Part shown: piece after piece, positions 31,801 to 42,630 of the stretch
Layout of the letters: each line of letters opens with the position of its first letter
Numbering within the stretch: position 1 is the stretch's first letter
NCBI GenBank assembly: GCA_001661515.1
Contig: LUVW01000014.1
Location: forward strand, 248,001 to 312,000
Direction of reading: 5' to 3'
DNA from: Capniomyces stellatus
Lineage: Eukaryota > Kickxellomycota > Harpellomycetes > Harpellales > Legeriomycetaceae
Length of the DNA: 64,000 nt
Program-made: the position numbers and the translations under genes
The notes under the pieces: model-generated
What the model was told of the DNA's origin: nothing
Databases searched by the model: none
Seen by the model: only the letters and a program-made list of their open reading frames with translations

Positions 31801-34076
31801 AAAATATCACTAGAAACTACACCAAACCTTAAACCACCTCCATGCTTTTCACTTGACACAAATTTGCGTTCGAATTTAAAGGAAAAATCCATCGCCAACA
31901 CAAACTCAACAAAACCAAGCTTATACGAGCCCATCAAGTAATCAAACTCGGTTCCCAATGCATACACACTTAAACTTTTCAGTATTTGTAGCCCACCACA
32001 CTGGCTCAACACCTGGATAGAGCTTTTACTACAGGCGCCCAAAACCAGCAGATTCTTTCTCGAGTTGCTTTCAGCGATACCATCGCTTTCGGCACTGCAG
32101 GAACTGGCTTTAATGCTCCATTCCCAGCTGTAAAATTCGTCTGAGTTTAGAGATAATACATGGAAATTGCTGACTCTAACTGAGCAACTTAGCCGGATTG
32201 GAACCCATGGGTTGAAGTCCTTACAATTTCTAGCAACCAAAACCAGCTCGTCATCAACAACGTATATCCCAAGCTTGGAATCAATGATACCCGTCACAAC
32301 GCCAGTATAGTCGATCAACTCGTTATCTTTACATCGAAATGGTATATGGTTGCTGCTGGGGTTTCCCAGCAAATCCGAACCATTATCGCACGATTTGTTT
32401 GAACTTTTGCTTATACTGTCGTTGTTCAAATCTGAAGAGCTAGGATAATCTCGTGAATCACGGCCAGGACTCTCTTCGCTAACCACAGTTACGTTTCTGT
32501 GTAATTCCTCGCTGTTTGCCTCTAAAATGGCGATTAAATTAAAGTGCGCATCAAATGCATCCAATGCAGCCTCATTTGTACCAAAGATACAACTGGGAAA
32601 AAAAAGGCTGGTGTTTGGCCTCAGCTCGTTAGTACTGGAATGGTTGTTGATATTGGACCATACACTATCAAGTCCAGACTCAGACTCGAGTTCAAGTTCG
32701 AGTCCAAGTCCAAGATCTGTTTGTTTCAGTAATCCAGGCGCAGTCGTTGATACATCTGTAATATATACTAGATCCCCTACAACAAGGTATGGGTACTTGT
32801 TTGCCAAGCGTTCACCAAAAATATAAACAAATTTCTTCTCGTTGCAGGTGCTATTGCGGGTTTCAGAAAATATTGGCAAATTATTGTAGTAAGAAACCAA
32901 GAGGTCCCGGACTTCAACTATAAAAAACGTATGACTTTCGGGTTCAAGTACACGCTCGCTCTTTTCTTCGCCGTTGAATAGCTGGCTAATTGACAAAACC
33001 ACCCCAAAAACTGTCTCTAAATCGTTGAACTCACATATCTTGTTACTCACAAGGCGTTTGGTCTCAGCATCTATTTTGCTACCGATTTTCTTTTCATCTT
33101 GTAGCCGCAGTTGATTTAAAGCGCACCCATTAAACTCCAGTAGCCTCTCCGCTTCGTGCCATTGCAGTATCAGGTCGCTTATAAACGCTAAACAACCATC
33201 GTTTATATCTGCATGGCTTTTGGCGTGCAAACTACTGCTAATGTTGTTTTCAGGTTGGTTAGGACAGTGACCTCTATTGCAAGTCATATTATTTTTGAAA
33301 CCACTTGTGCTGTTGTATGCATTGATCGTGTCAAGAACCGACTCTGATAGATCCCTTGGCAACACTATAGGACATCTAAAAATCTCTAAAAAGGACCACG
33401 AGTTCCGTGTTTTCCCAACCAAATTTTCTGCTGCGCAGTGAAACTTCCACTTTGGAAGTAGTACCAACATAGTGTCCAAGCTTGGCTCCAGAACTTGGCT
33501 TGTATCTAACGGATAGTACATGTCATTACTTTCTACTATTTTACACCGTTTTCTCTTCTCTGCTCGTGCACACACACGTTTACCAGCGTTCACCGTTGTT
33601 ACTAGATTTAAACAGCCGTGGCAGTGTAATTCACGGTCTTCGCAAGGAAAAGTCGGTGTAAAATTCACAGAATCGACCGTTCCATCCACTCCGTAGTTCG
33701 TGTACACCCTTATAATGTCTCCAAAGGAGTCGAATTCAGTTTCATCGCTATTTCTTGTTTTTTTAAATTTTGAGGTTGAAGTTGAATATTTTTTGGTCCC
33801 ACTTGTGCACTCTTGTTCTTGTCCATTATCACCCTCCTCGCTTGCCACAGCCTGGTTCTTATACCTGTACTCACAGAATAGTACCGTCGCCTTAGGAATG
33901 TAGAATGGTGGCTTTTCTATTTGTATGTTTCTGGTAGTAACTTTTATTATCCCCAGTAGCCAACACTCTGACTCTTTTCTAAGCTGGTTGTCCGCCAAAA
34001 CTCCGGTATTTGCCGACTCAAAGTTGTTAGAGCTGTTTGTCCCGCCAAATACTTGCTCCAATGTTACGATTTTCAT
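28848..34076 (-). CDS. CTC1-like multi-OB-fold protein (candidate CST complex subunit)
   Basis: A 1742-residue protein from one uninterrupted frame. It has no long low-complexity tail and several segments with OB-fold character: 'GDLVYITDVS' near 445, 'YTGVVTGIIDSKLGIYVVDD' near 587, 'GLIKQTQLGNVMILDNSAEI' near 870, 'VVAVTGIIKSIQFPS' near 1272 and 'VVGSLVMFSGLCVKFTGSA' near 1338. Around residues 1488-1502, 'YCRLCKREL' followed by 'NCCCI' looks like a zinc ribbon inside an OB fold, followed by 'KVELANFADCSTVLAFDSTV', which resembles the strand typical of RPA70/CTC1 C-terminal OB domains. The size, number of OB-like blocks and late zinc ribbon suggest CTC1, the large subunit of the CST telomere-capping and Pol-alpha-primase complex. 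RPA70 is too short, and BRCA2 repeats are not seen. The identity is a hypothesis; the gene itself is well supported. Its start lies about 490 bp downstream of the XPO7 stop. Confidence 0.5.
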   Translation of the reverse strand: MKIVTLEQVFGGTNSSNNFESANTGVLADNQLRKESECWLLGIIKVTTRNIQIEKPPFYIPKATVLFCEYRYKNQAVASEEGDNGQEQECTSGTKKYSTSTSKFKKTRNSDETEFDSFGDIIRVYTNYGVDGTVDSVNFTPTFPCEDRELHCHGCLNLVTTVNAGKRVCARAEKRKRCKIVESNDMYYPLDTSQVLEPSLDTMLVLLPKWKFHCAAENLVGKTRNSWSFLEIFRCPIVLPRDLSESVLDTINAYNSTSGFKNNMTCNRGHCPNQPENNISSSLHAKSHADINDGCLAFISDLILQWHEAERLLEFNGCALNQLRLQDEKKIGSKIDAETKRLVSNKICEFNDLETVFGVVLSISQLFNGEEKSERVLEPESHTFFIVEVRDLLVSYYNNLPIFSETRNSTCNEKKFVYIFGERLANKYPYLVVGDLVYITDVSTTAPGLLKQTDLGLGLELELESESGLDSVWSNINNHSSTNELRPNTSLFFPSCIFGTNEAALDAFDAHFNLIAILEANSEELHRNVTVVSEESPGRDSRDYPSSSDLNNDSISKSSNKSCDNGSDLLGNPSSNHIPFRCKDNELIDYTGVVTGIIDSKLGIYVVDDELVLVARNCKDFNPWVPIRLSCSVRVSNFHVLSLNSDEFYSWEWSIKASSCSAESDGIAESNSRKNLLVLGACSKSSIQVLSQCGGLQILKSLSVYALGTEFDYLMGSYKLGFVEFVLAMDFSFKFERKFVSSEKHGGGLRFGVVSSDIFKVCTKFLCKSEIQSPVFKQEHTSIDGTKRRQKVAADQLEFLFHSDKCLQEKTRFSLNILGIEPLQKIWSRIVSMTTVYKTSASASTSSNHSVSMSKYIDKNEFGLGGFPICGLIKQTQLGNVMILDNSAEIGICIINDLADMDAADPECGSVQLNKHNAIGSFVTEKPDCGLGGGIYLWKDYGIVYEPKVEFFDDYMQPVPVKDKKVYFVVRKSKAILVYPSKLINRFEVFRSLQQSDGHRLVYIIPIKSASTDSVESSADNSGGRFSFEKESSHAGDLVAIVFTLKPGNRLSFDLVSNEINGTLGKPSRCAISNLPAGSSSSYLPHFHGFAGDPVTTQTQNVFIGIISKSPIQNYRGGIIRVDLLASFGLLKVFPLLKKQSKATTSPSPTPRLFLDKKSYFLQHKLFVQSNELSMSGSVDIFENPADAVDVSSLLDLVRPKKRTFKPGSLNQHSDSQLKDTYNSTMCEQTSSRGYSQNLGGIEARHSIDIIGKLASGSSNELTQFDSVSSNDVVAVTGIIKSIQFPSITGRVNADTQFRPNFSGEQSIRITINSLFGYTCTVCVYVPTELVKNSFGLVVGSLVMFSGLCVKFTGSAARANDTFLHNFPLVSDQKVDSSIDSNAGCFGAGKYPGRYNRQRLYLTTTIMTKIAILQFPPTTNLNPNFSLSALKPGKGHLESSIKVGFEQLESISSLPSLFASKHDQALGLYHLLVQVDKFYEFSIQLYCRLCKRELYSSNCCCIDYSKLALCTNSQDLGVFLGSISVNCYLFCLAFQTPLPNIKSKYRFEKDPCIRYKVELANFADCSTVLAFDSTVWDKLVTEMLRFPGLPSSTRLGNLDSKNPPPPIKKVNKLVYKPFENNLSLFYSNSFVSKYVSNKPSFPPNTLYNTSASLQDETNPILDHITSLFSRPVMFQSRLFLTLLYPTVILDNYRINHCQFRVSNSSNYMSLFSSQESVPITIMSVSLVNIVDLSLYLLSKIVE

Positions 34077-34533
34077 ACTTTCATAAATTCATTTTACACT
34101 TTGTTTTTAAAGTCCCTACATATATTTTCTGTGCTCGTTCTCTGTTTTTACCGCTTCCGATAATACGATTTAAATTGAGCCGGCTGCTGCCTGAAGAAAG
34201 AGTAAGTTTGCTTTATTCGATTGCTGTCGGCTTGTTTATTTTCCTTTATTTATTGTCGATTAATTTCTACAATTGTTGACTTCCAATTTACAGCTTTTTT
34301 TTTTCATTGAATAAAAAATGCAAAAGGGGAATTTCAGTAGAAATAAGAGGGAGAAAAAAACTCAAGAATCTATTAAGTGTTCTTGGTTTGTGACAATTTA
34401 TGAGCTTTATAAACTAAAGTTAAATAAAAAAAATATATATATAAACACGAGTGAATAGGGTGGTAAATTTTAAAAAGAAAGTGATAGTCGAGTAAGGCGG
34501 AAGATTAGCTGTAGTGTTCTATTATTACCACTA
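34077..34533. other. spacer between XPO7 and the CTC1-like gene
   Basis: On the minus strand this is the XPO7 3' region and the promoter of the CTC1-like gene. Apart from AT-rich runs I see nothing specific. Confidence 0.45.
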
Positions 34534-34570
34534 TCGATGCTAGATGCTAGGTGCTAGATGCTAGATGCTA
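34534..34570. repeat. 7-bp tandem repeat abutting the XPO7 stop
   Basis: Units TAGATGC, TAGGTGC, TAGATGC, TAGATGC in direct succession (34541-34568) run into the XPO7 stop codon at 34570-34568 (TAG on the minus strand). The array therefore forms the start of the 3' untranslated region. Confidence 0.75.
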
Positions 34571-37500
34571 CTCTGTCATTTTCCCTAAAGTCTCGCTGAA
34601 TTCAACAACTTCAGGCCCAGAGTTCTGATCAGTAGGCATTATCAAGGTTATATTTTCAGCTACAACATCTTTTCTGAACTGGGTTGCAGCTTGAGTAAAC
34701 CTGTCTCTGTTTGAAGCAGTCAATGTAAAATCGGTGGATGTCAGGATATCACCCAAGAACTTGATCAATTTCTGTCTATTTTCTATTGGCTGGTGCTGGA
34801 CAATAAAGTTTGAGTGTTCCAGTAGAGTCTAGAAATATCCAAGTAAACATGTGTTAGCAATAAATTCATTTCAACAAACACAACTGAGCGTGTATTTTGG
34901 GGGTATAACAGGAATTGATGGTTTACCTCCTTTTGCATAACTGATAGCGTGTATAGTGGGCGAGAGAACGACCAGTCATTGGGCCTGTCTTCAAATAATA
35001 TAATGTTGTATATAAGAACTAGCAACTTTCTTTGTGTTTCAGTCTCTCTGCCAAAGATCGTTGACAGTTTCTCGCAATTGAAACTGTTGCCAAATGATGG
35101 GCTGTGTGGACTCCTTGTAGCCTGGCTTGTAGGCGAGGCACTGGCTAGCAATGCAGAGTTTGAAGCCATGTTGCTTTTATTGTTAGACTCGATTGCATAC
35201 GTAGCCAGATGGTCTATGACTGCACACGCCACCGATGAGGCTGCACTGGTTGGTACCTGGAAAGCATTTACACATATCTCCAGTATATAGTTTAGGGATG
35301 TCATGTCCATGGTTACCAATGCTATGCTTTGAGGACTCAGTAATACGTCAAGCATGGCCAACGCTGAGGTACAAATCTTGGGATACGCCTATCGATTTAT
35401 CAATTTTTAATATTTGCAATGCTTTGTAATGTCCAGTCTGATATTAAGCATAGAAATAAAAATTGTACTTGCGTTAGAAAGAAATGCATCGCAAAGGAAA
35501 ATAAGACGAAATATGAAATTTAGTTACCACAATTGATAAAATCGGTATACTGCGCAGCATTTCGATAACTATTGAGTGTGCATTGCTAAGGGACGGGTCG
35601 TTATAAATAGGCATTATCCCGATAGCGACATACCTTCCGGATAGGAGGTTGGACAGAATATCAAAACATACGACTATAGGTTTGTACTGCTGCTTGTAGA
35701 CATCGTTAACATTGGGACCATTTGTTCTCAAAACCATACCAAAATCGCACAGGATTTTACTATAAAAATGCAAAATAAAAAATAAAAAATACAAACAAGG
35801 TAGCATTTTAAAACTCGAACACTTATTTTGCTTTTGCTTTCGCTGTTGTTATCGCTATTAGTCGAGATTGTACTGATTAATGATTGTTTACCTAGCCTCT
35901 CGGAAAATCAGAATCCCATTGGGCGAGCACGAGTCAAAAATTAAACGTTGCGATCTGTTGTGAACAAACTCACGAACAAGCTTCAAAAAGGCAATTTGAA
36001 CATCAATGTCATTTGGATAAAACCTTACAAACTCTTGGATCATTTTAAGTCTTACGTCAAATATCCATTCAAATAGCACCGAAAATGCCGATTTTGACAC
36101 TAATGCCATCGAAAACCCACGCAAGTCCTGTAGCAGCCTTATAAGTTGTATCTAATCAAACAGTAATCGGTTATATGTTATCAATTAGTTGGACACCCCG
36201 CAATAAACCAAGGACCAGTAAAAGAAAATTTAGTATGGAAAATAATCAATGGAAAAAATATTTACACCAACTTCTGGCTGACAAAAGTAACCCGCATTCA
36301 GTAGATTGGTGTTGAAGTTATCGATTATTAACCCCCAGGGCTCAACAAATTTTGAAATTGAAGCGGCTGTGGTTTCGGACACCAGTATTATGCGACACAA
36401 AGAGGCATAGTATCTTGATCTCAGCTTATAGTTCCGCGTTGATCCCAAGAACTGCAATGATGCGTCATTGTGGTTGTTTATTAAAGAGCAAATGGTTTCG
36501 AGTTTAGAAATTTGTCTCACGGTTGAATATCTATAATTTGTTATTTCGAGTTAGGATTAGATTCAGATTTAGACTAATATTTAGACTCATATTTTAGGCT
36601 TAAGCTTTGACTTGGGTTTTACAACCACACACACACACACACATATATATATATAGCACAAATAGGGAGGTACGCAAAAATATATATATATTGTGCTGAA
36701 TAGTTTATTTAGCTCTGCTTTTATTTACCCAATCGACATGTCGTACAACAAGTCTAAAGATTTCGCCACAACCTCTGAAGTTCCAGGCCATGTTTTTAGG
36801 TTTTGAATTCTACCATTGATTTCATTTGATTATAAGTGCATTAATATATGATGTACAAATCCATGATAACGAGTTTATTTATATATTGAAAATAAAAGCG
36901 CAATCTTACATCCGTTGTATAACTATATCCAGACATTTTACGACATCCACTTCGCCCAAGTACAGTGATAGCTTACTAAACAGCCTCTCAAGTTTATGCG
37001 ATGATTCTCCTAGATAGGTGGCCCTATAGCTCTGATAAAACCCAATAAACGCCAAGTCAAGTCTCTCGGGCAGCTGGATAGCAACCTAAGTAATTAACAG
37101 CACCGTATTTTAGAATCTCTATTGTAGCAGACAATTCAATGAACAACATATATATACTGTTTCAAATAAAGCGACTATGATGTATTACATTAGATATCCG
37201 AGCTCCATATAAATTGTCGAGCTTGATCACTGTAGCTATCATTTCTGCATCCATATCTTCGTCTTCAGGCGGGGATCTGTATGGCTAATAGTTGCAATAT
37301 ATCATGTCAGATCAACAGCACTTGAACTGCAATTTAAATATTCATATATACACATTATATCTACATTCGTCATTCTTACTTGTCTGGCAGCCACAAACGC
37401 ACCAACCGTGTAAATCAACCAAGCCAATTGAGCTATATCAATTCCAATTTAGTACAAACAAAAAGTTAAAGTCATGAGTTTGGTGGTTCAGTATGAAAGA

Positions 37501-40095
37501 TCATCTATTTGTTAGGTGCTAGTCTAAATGCAGCCCCGTGATTATTTTTACGTTATTCATCATTTCTTATAACAATATAAAAGTATTGTAAATGAATTAC
37601 CTTCTTCAACCACAACAAGCTCAGGAAGAATGTTTTCTGAACTGAGCACTGTTTGGTACTGTGTTGCAATATTGTTTATCGCTTGTAGTAGCGTAGATGC
37701 GTTATCCTTGTATGTCACCCTTGCTATTGTCGCTACCATGCTCAGCTGTTCCAGCAGTTCATCGACATTTCCAATCGCCCCTTCGTTTTCTGATACCGAC
37801 TTGGTCGCTGCGGAAACTAAGGATACCAAGTATCCTGTTACCACCTAAATCGAGGGTTTATTAGAAGGTAAGCAAACTAAAACATCCCGTATTTTGGCAC
37901 ATCCAACTCAACTGGTTCTAGTTGGAACAGCCGCTGTTATAGTAAATAGGTAAAACATAGCTCACTTTTTTTATTGCATCCAACACTAACATGTCGGTTT
38001 GGTTTTGACTAACGCTTGTGGTTGAAGAATACTCCTTGGCCGCAGCAATCTTTGTCCAGAAGGTCAAAAGTGGAGAGATGCTATTTTCTGACCACTATAT
38101 TAAACGCATTTTTTTATTAGAACCAATAATCATTATTGCAGTAACCTTCATTTTATACTATTGAAGTAAAATAAAAAAAGAATCTTTAAAGCCAGCCTTG
38201 GTTGTAAATGCTCATCAACATACCTCCCACAGTGACAGCCCGGTCAGCGAAAATTTGGTGACAGCTTCAATAAATCTGATGTAGATCGGATCCTCCTCTA
38301 TTTCTACCATTGTGTGTATGGTCCTAAACCTTGACAAAAGTCGACACAATTGATGGTAGTTATCAACCTCACCAAGCTCGTGACTGCTGTCCATGATCTC
38401 AATTATACCTTGTGTCATTTGGTAAACAAAAACCCTTCTCACTTCCTCCGTAAAGAACGTTCTGCGCAATGAGCCCAGTAACACCAACACCTCTAAAAAC
38501 TAAGCATACAACAACAGACAAATTGTAGTTGTAAAACTAATCAGTCTGATATAGAAAGAGGGGGGGCACAAATTAAATCATAGCACTAGCAGTGTTGGAT
38601 TGTCATCAGCTTACCAGTGTATTGGTTTGAGATTCAAGCTTTCTATATCCCTCAAAGTATATCTTTAATAGGCTTTTCCCGTCAATTGAATCTCTCCATG
38701 AAGCTGGGATCTGGATTGAGGTTATATCGTCATCCGATTCATCATATGTCAGCCCAATGAAATCAAAAGAGAACAGTGCCTTTTGCAGTTTCAGCGACTC
38801 TGCAATAATCGCCTCTCTCTCCTTGACTACAAGTCACCACACAAAGGATAAAACATAGTTGCGAAGTTTTAGTAATGAAACAGATAGTATAAAACTCAAT
38901 GTCAAAACAACACGGACTATTCACTAACCATCAACGCCTGCTGACTTCTGGTCATCTATCATCGTTTTTAGTCCATCCATGCTTATTAAAAATATCGGAA
39001 CCATTTTTTTGTCCCGGAATAGCGTGGCTATGTTATATAATTATTAAATATCAAGTGTTAGACAAAAACATAACAAACCCGCTGTATGAATGGATGTGTA
39101 TTTATCAATATATTTATCAGACATTATTTCCTCACTACTGACTTACCTACGCGCCTTTGCTTTGCAATAAATTTTTGTGGTTGTTCTCTGCTTATTTCCT
39201 CTGTAATTACTTGCAAAAGCTGCAAACCTGTCACTCTATTGCCTTGCTTAAGCTGCAACACGTACACAATGCTTTAGTTGAGTTTTGGCTCGGTTAACAA
39301 GACTGGTGTCATTTATTTGGTTATCAAGGTTAATAAAGTTAAAACCCAGGTAGTGCATATACCGAGGTGTTTACAAACTTACTGTGCAGAATTCCATAAT
39401 TTGATCTATCAGTACTACAATGTCTTCATTCAAGTACCACTCGTTCATCAAAATAACAGAAATTATCTGCCCAATTTCTGAAATTAAGTTTCTTGCAAGC
39501 GAGTTTCCACTTTTTTTGATTATTTCAATCAAGGTTTTCCCTATACCAAGTATTTATGAGTGGTTGGGTTTAGCTAAGAAAAAAAGTTTGAAAAGACAGT
39601 GCAATTTGACTTTTACAACCAACATTACAGTCTTCTTGCTCTCTGCACTTTGTATAGCCCATTCATTCATGCATTTCTCTCTCTCCCTCTCTTTTTTTTT
39701 TGCTTGGCAATATATCGCTTTAACTGCTTACCTAGATTCTTCTTCTCGTCATATTTAAAAGTTCGTATATGGTTTAGTGTCAGTACTTTTAGCCTTTGAA
39801 TGGCATAAAATCTAGAGTAAAGCAAACTGGTATGTTCCAAAAACCACATTAAATGTCGTGCTGAATCCACTGGTGTCTTGATAGACGGATATACGTTCTG
39901 TACCACCTTTTCGATATTCCGTATGTCTTGACCCCATACCTGCTTGATATCCTCTCCAACTACAAAAGTGGGGAAATAATACCCTAGCTCCTTTTCCGCC
40001 TTCTGCCGTTCAATTGCGCTAACATTTTCGTACAATTGTGAGCAAAGTAGGTCAAACTTGGCAATGCTTGGCTCCAAGTTTTGTTCTAGTTCCAT
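34568..40095 (-). CDS. XPO7: exportin-7 (RanBP16 family), 17 exons
   Basis: Exportin-7 is a Ran-dependent importin-beta family transporter. Exons: 40095-39732, 39540-39383, 39252-39147, 39027-38929, 38826-38615, 38499-38224, 38094-37966, 37844-37601, 37432-37380, 37284-37189, 37085-36910, 36809-36729, 36530-36266, 36151-35892, 35759-35528, 35388-34927, 34828-34568. The chain keeps frame and gives 1157 residues (human XPO7 1087). Family sequence runs throughout: 'FSFDFIGLTYDESDDDITSI', 'NYHQLCRLLSRFR', 'REFVHNRSQRLIFDSCSPNG', 'LSGRYVAIG', 'IILFEDRPNDWSFSRPLYTL', 'RDRFTQAATQFRKDV'. Introns are 95-198 nt with GT-AG ends. I chose the Met of 'MELEQNLEPSIAKFDLLCSQ' as start because it matches the family N-terminus; an in-frame ATG 19 codons upstream adds only a Lys-rich stretch. 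Budding yeast lacks this exportin. Confidence 0.93.
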
Positions 40096-42556
40096 TTTAC
40101 TTTGTTTCTGACTTTGAGTGTTTTTCTTTTTGTTTTTTACTTGTAGCTCCAAACCGAGCTAAAATGCGGGTTTACTGCGTTGCAATTGTTATAAAGTTGT
40201 CAATTCTAATTAGCTACCGACGCTTTCACTTTTTACCATTAAATTTACCGGTATAATTTTATAAGCAGAACCTGTGTCTCTCCTTTTCTTATTCAATTGT
40301 TATCAGAGTTTATGCGTTTTTTTTGGCGAAGAGGTGTTTTTTGTTAGCTTTCATTAAAGCTTTTCCTTAACGCTTTTTTTTTCTCTTTCTTTGTTTTGCC
40401 CTTTTTGGTATTCAGTTGGTTTGGGGTGCGTTGGCCTTTAATTATTGAGTGTAGAGTTTGAAGTGGGTTTTTTTTTAACCAAAGTTTAATGTTTAAACAA
40501 GAGTGGACTTTATGTGCCTCGCAAGTAGTTGGTGGTTAATTTAGTTTCTTTTATATGGAATCGTGGGCTTTATTGGTAATAAATATAAACTTTAAAGCTA
40601 ATGAGAGCAAGTCACACAAAAAAAGATATGGGGATGAAGGGGGTGTTTGGTCAGCAACTTCCAGGTGAAACTAAAATATGGCGAGATTGAATGAAGGATC
40701 TGCATCTTGTATTGGTAAAATCTGCTTGTGTGATTTTGCTTTTCGCCTAGTTTCTATTTTTATTTACCTTTTATTTTATTTGCACTAATTACATAATGAT
40801 AAGTCCAAAATATAGCCATTATTTATTTTTATTTTATAATATTGTAAACTAACATTTGGGCTACTATTTCAACTAATAACGAGCCTCCCTGCGAATGGTA
40901 GATTTAACAAGACAATGGGCTGTAAACAAGATTTATGAAACACACCCTCGTCAACATAGCACAGCACAACATCAATACATATAAAATGTATATTAAAGGT
41001 TGTGTTTTCTGTGAACTGCAATTGCAATTGTAGCGCCAACAAAGCCACCTTATAATATAGATATCATGGTATAAAGGCGACTTTTGAGTATTTAAAAGTA
41101 TATCTACGCAATATAGAAACAATTTATTGGAGTTAATCAATAACATTAAACTGACAACACATATGCATAGTATTGCTAAACTATCCCTTTCATTAACCAA
41201 CATTACCCATAACTTCGCGTGACCACAAATATAAAAGCTCATCATTTTTTTTTTGTACCCAGTGTTAGAAAAGGCAAGATGTTGGGACTGAAGCTGTAGT
41301 AAAGACCATCAATTAAACAATATCAAACAATGCATGATGTATTCTAGAATGCAGACAGGTGCTTTGTGCATTAATAATACTGCTCAATTAAATCAAAATC
41401 TGAGTCAGTAATAGTAAACTAGTAGTGGTAATAGTAGTGATAATATAAATTTAATAGTAATAGCGGCCATCAGACAGTAACTATTTGTTTTAATATAAAC
41501 AAACTCTGATTGAATGGAAACTAAAATAGCATTTGCTTATTATTTCTCATATATTCGTAAATCCACAGTACATCAAACTAATTTGCACAGAGAAACCAGT
41601 TGGTCTTCTATTTCATTACTAGTGACTACTACTGCCAGGGCATTCCTATTTTATTTATTAATATTAAAAAAAATATCTACTTTTAACTAAAAAAAATCAG
41701 TTTGCTATTTATGTAGGTTAAAGAGTATTCCTTTTTTATTTACTGCTTTTTTTTACTTTTGAAACTGTTATAATAGACAAGTATTTATGCGGTAAAAACA
41801 AAGCATAGCCTAGTTTGTAGTTAGAAATATAGTCTAGTTTGTGGTTAGAAACACAGTTATAAATAGTAGCACTATTTGTATTTAAGCAGCAAACACTTAC
41901 AATTAAGAATATATATTGTATACTCGCTTCATCACCAGGCTCCAACAGCATTTCTTTCAATAAGTATCACCAAGTGCAAAGCTTGTCAATCTATATGCTT
42001 AATTTTTAGAAGAGTAGTCGCAATGCAGCTTCTAGGAATCTCCCCTTTTTCGGCGAATCCTGCCTAAGCTTACCCTCAAATCCTTTTGATTGTAGATTAA
42101 AATCCACCAACTTTGGATTTCATTATAATGCGATCTTAATCGGTATTGTTGTCGATTAACCCATTAGCGGAAACTGACTTTAGTCAAACCACTTTTTTGT
42201 TTTTAAAATAATAACTGAGGTGTTTACCATTGATTTAAATAGTTCATAAAAAAAAAACACATGATCTCAAACCCCCGTAGTTATTCCAGAAGCCTGACTA
42301 GAAAGTAAAAGTCGTGTTGGTATATGGTGACCACTTTTTTTTTTTTAAAAAATAGCTATAAAAAAGCTATCTTACAATATAGCCACCCTATAACTGAGCA
42401 GCAGAAAAAAAATATATCAAGGCTAAAGCAATTACAAACATGCATAGCAATGAGAAAAGGGATACCATCAGGTCCGTTTAGTAAACATTCTCCCGTGTTG
42501 GTAGTTGTGAAAGCTCGATTGTAAACATAAGTTTCTAATCTTATAAATTTTCAGCT
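40096..42556. other. 2.5-kb intergenic region, no gene seen
   Basis: No supported gene. Several AT-rich open frames of 60-110 codons have no family features. The right end is upstream of tRNA-Val. Confidence 0.5.
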
Positions 42557-42630
42557 GATTCCTTGGTGTAGATGGTTATCACGTCTGTCTAACACACAGA
42601 CGGTCGCCGGTTCGAGTCCGGCAGGAATCA
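42557..42630 (+). tRNA. tRNA-Val(AAC)
   Basis: Complete cloverleaf: acceptor GATTCCT/AGGAATC with discriminator A, anticodon stem TCTGT/ACAGA with loop CTAACAC (anticodon AAC, read as IAC), T arm GCCGG-TTCGAGT-CCGGC containing a consensus B box. No intron. T runs at about 42635 and 42644 fit Pol III termination. Confidence 0.97.

Noticed and set aside
40904..41245. Minus-strand 113-codon frame with several Cys
   Set aside because: AT-rich, no recognisable motif, no splice partners; treated as chance.
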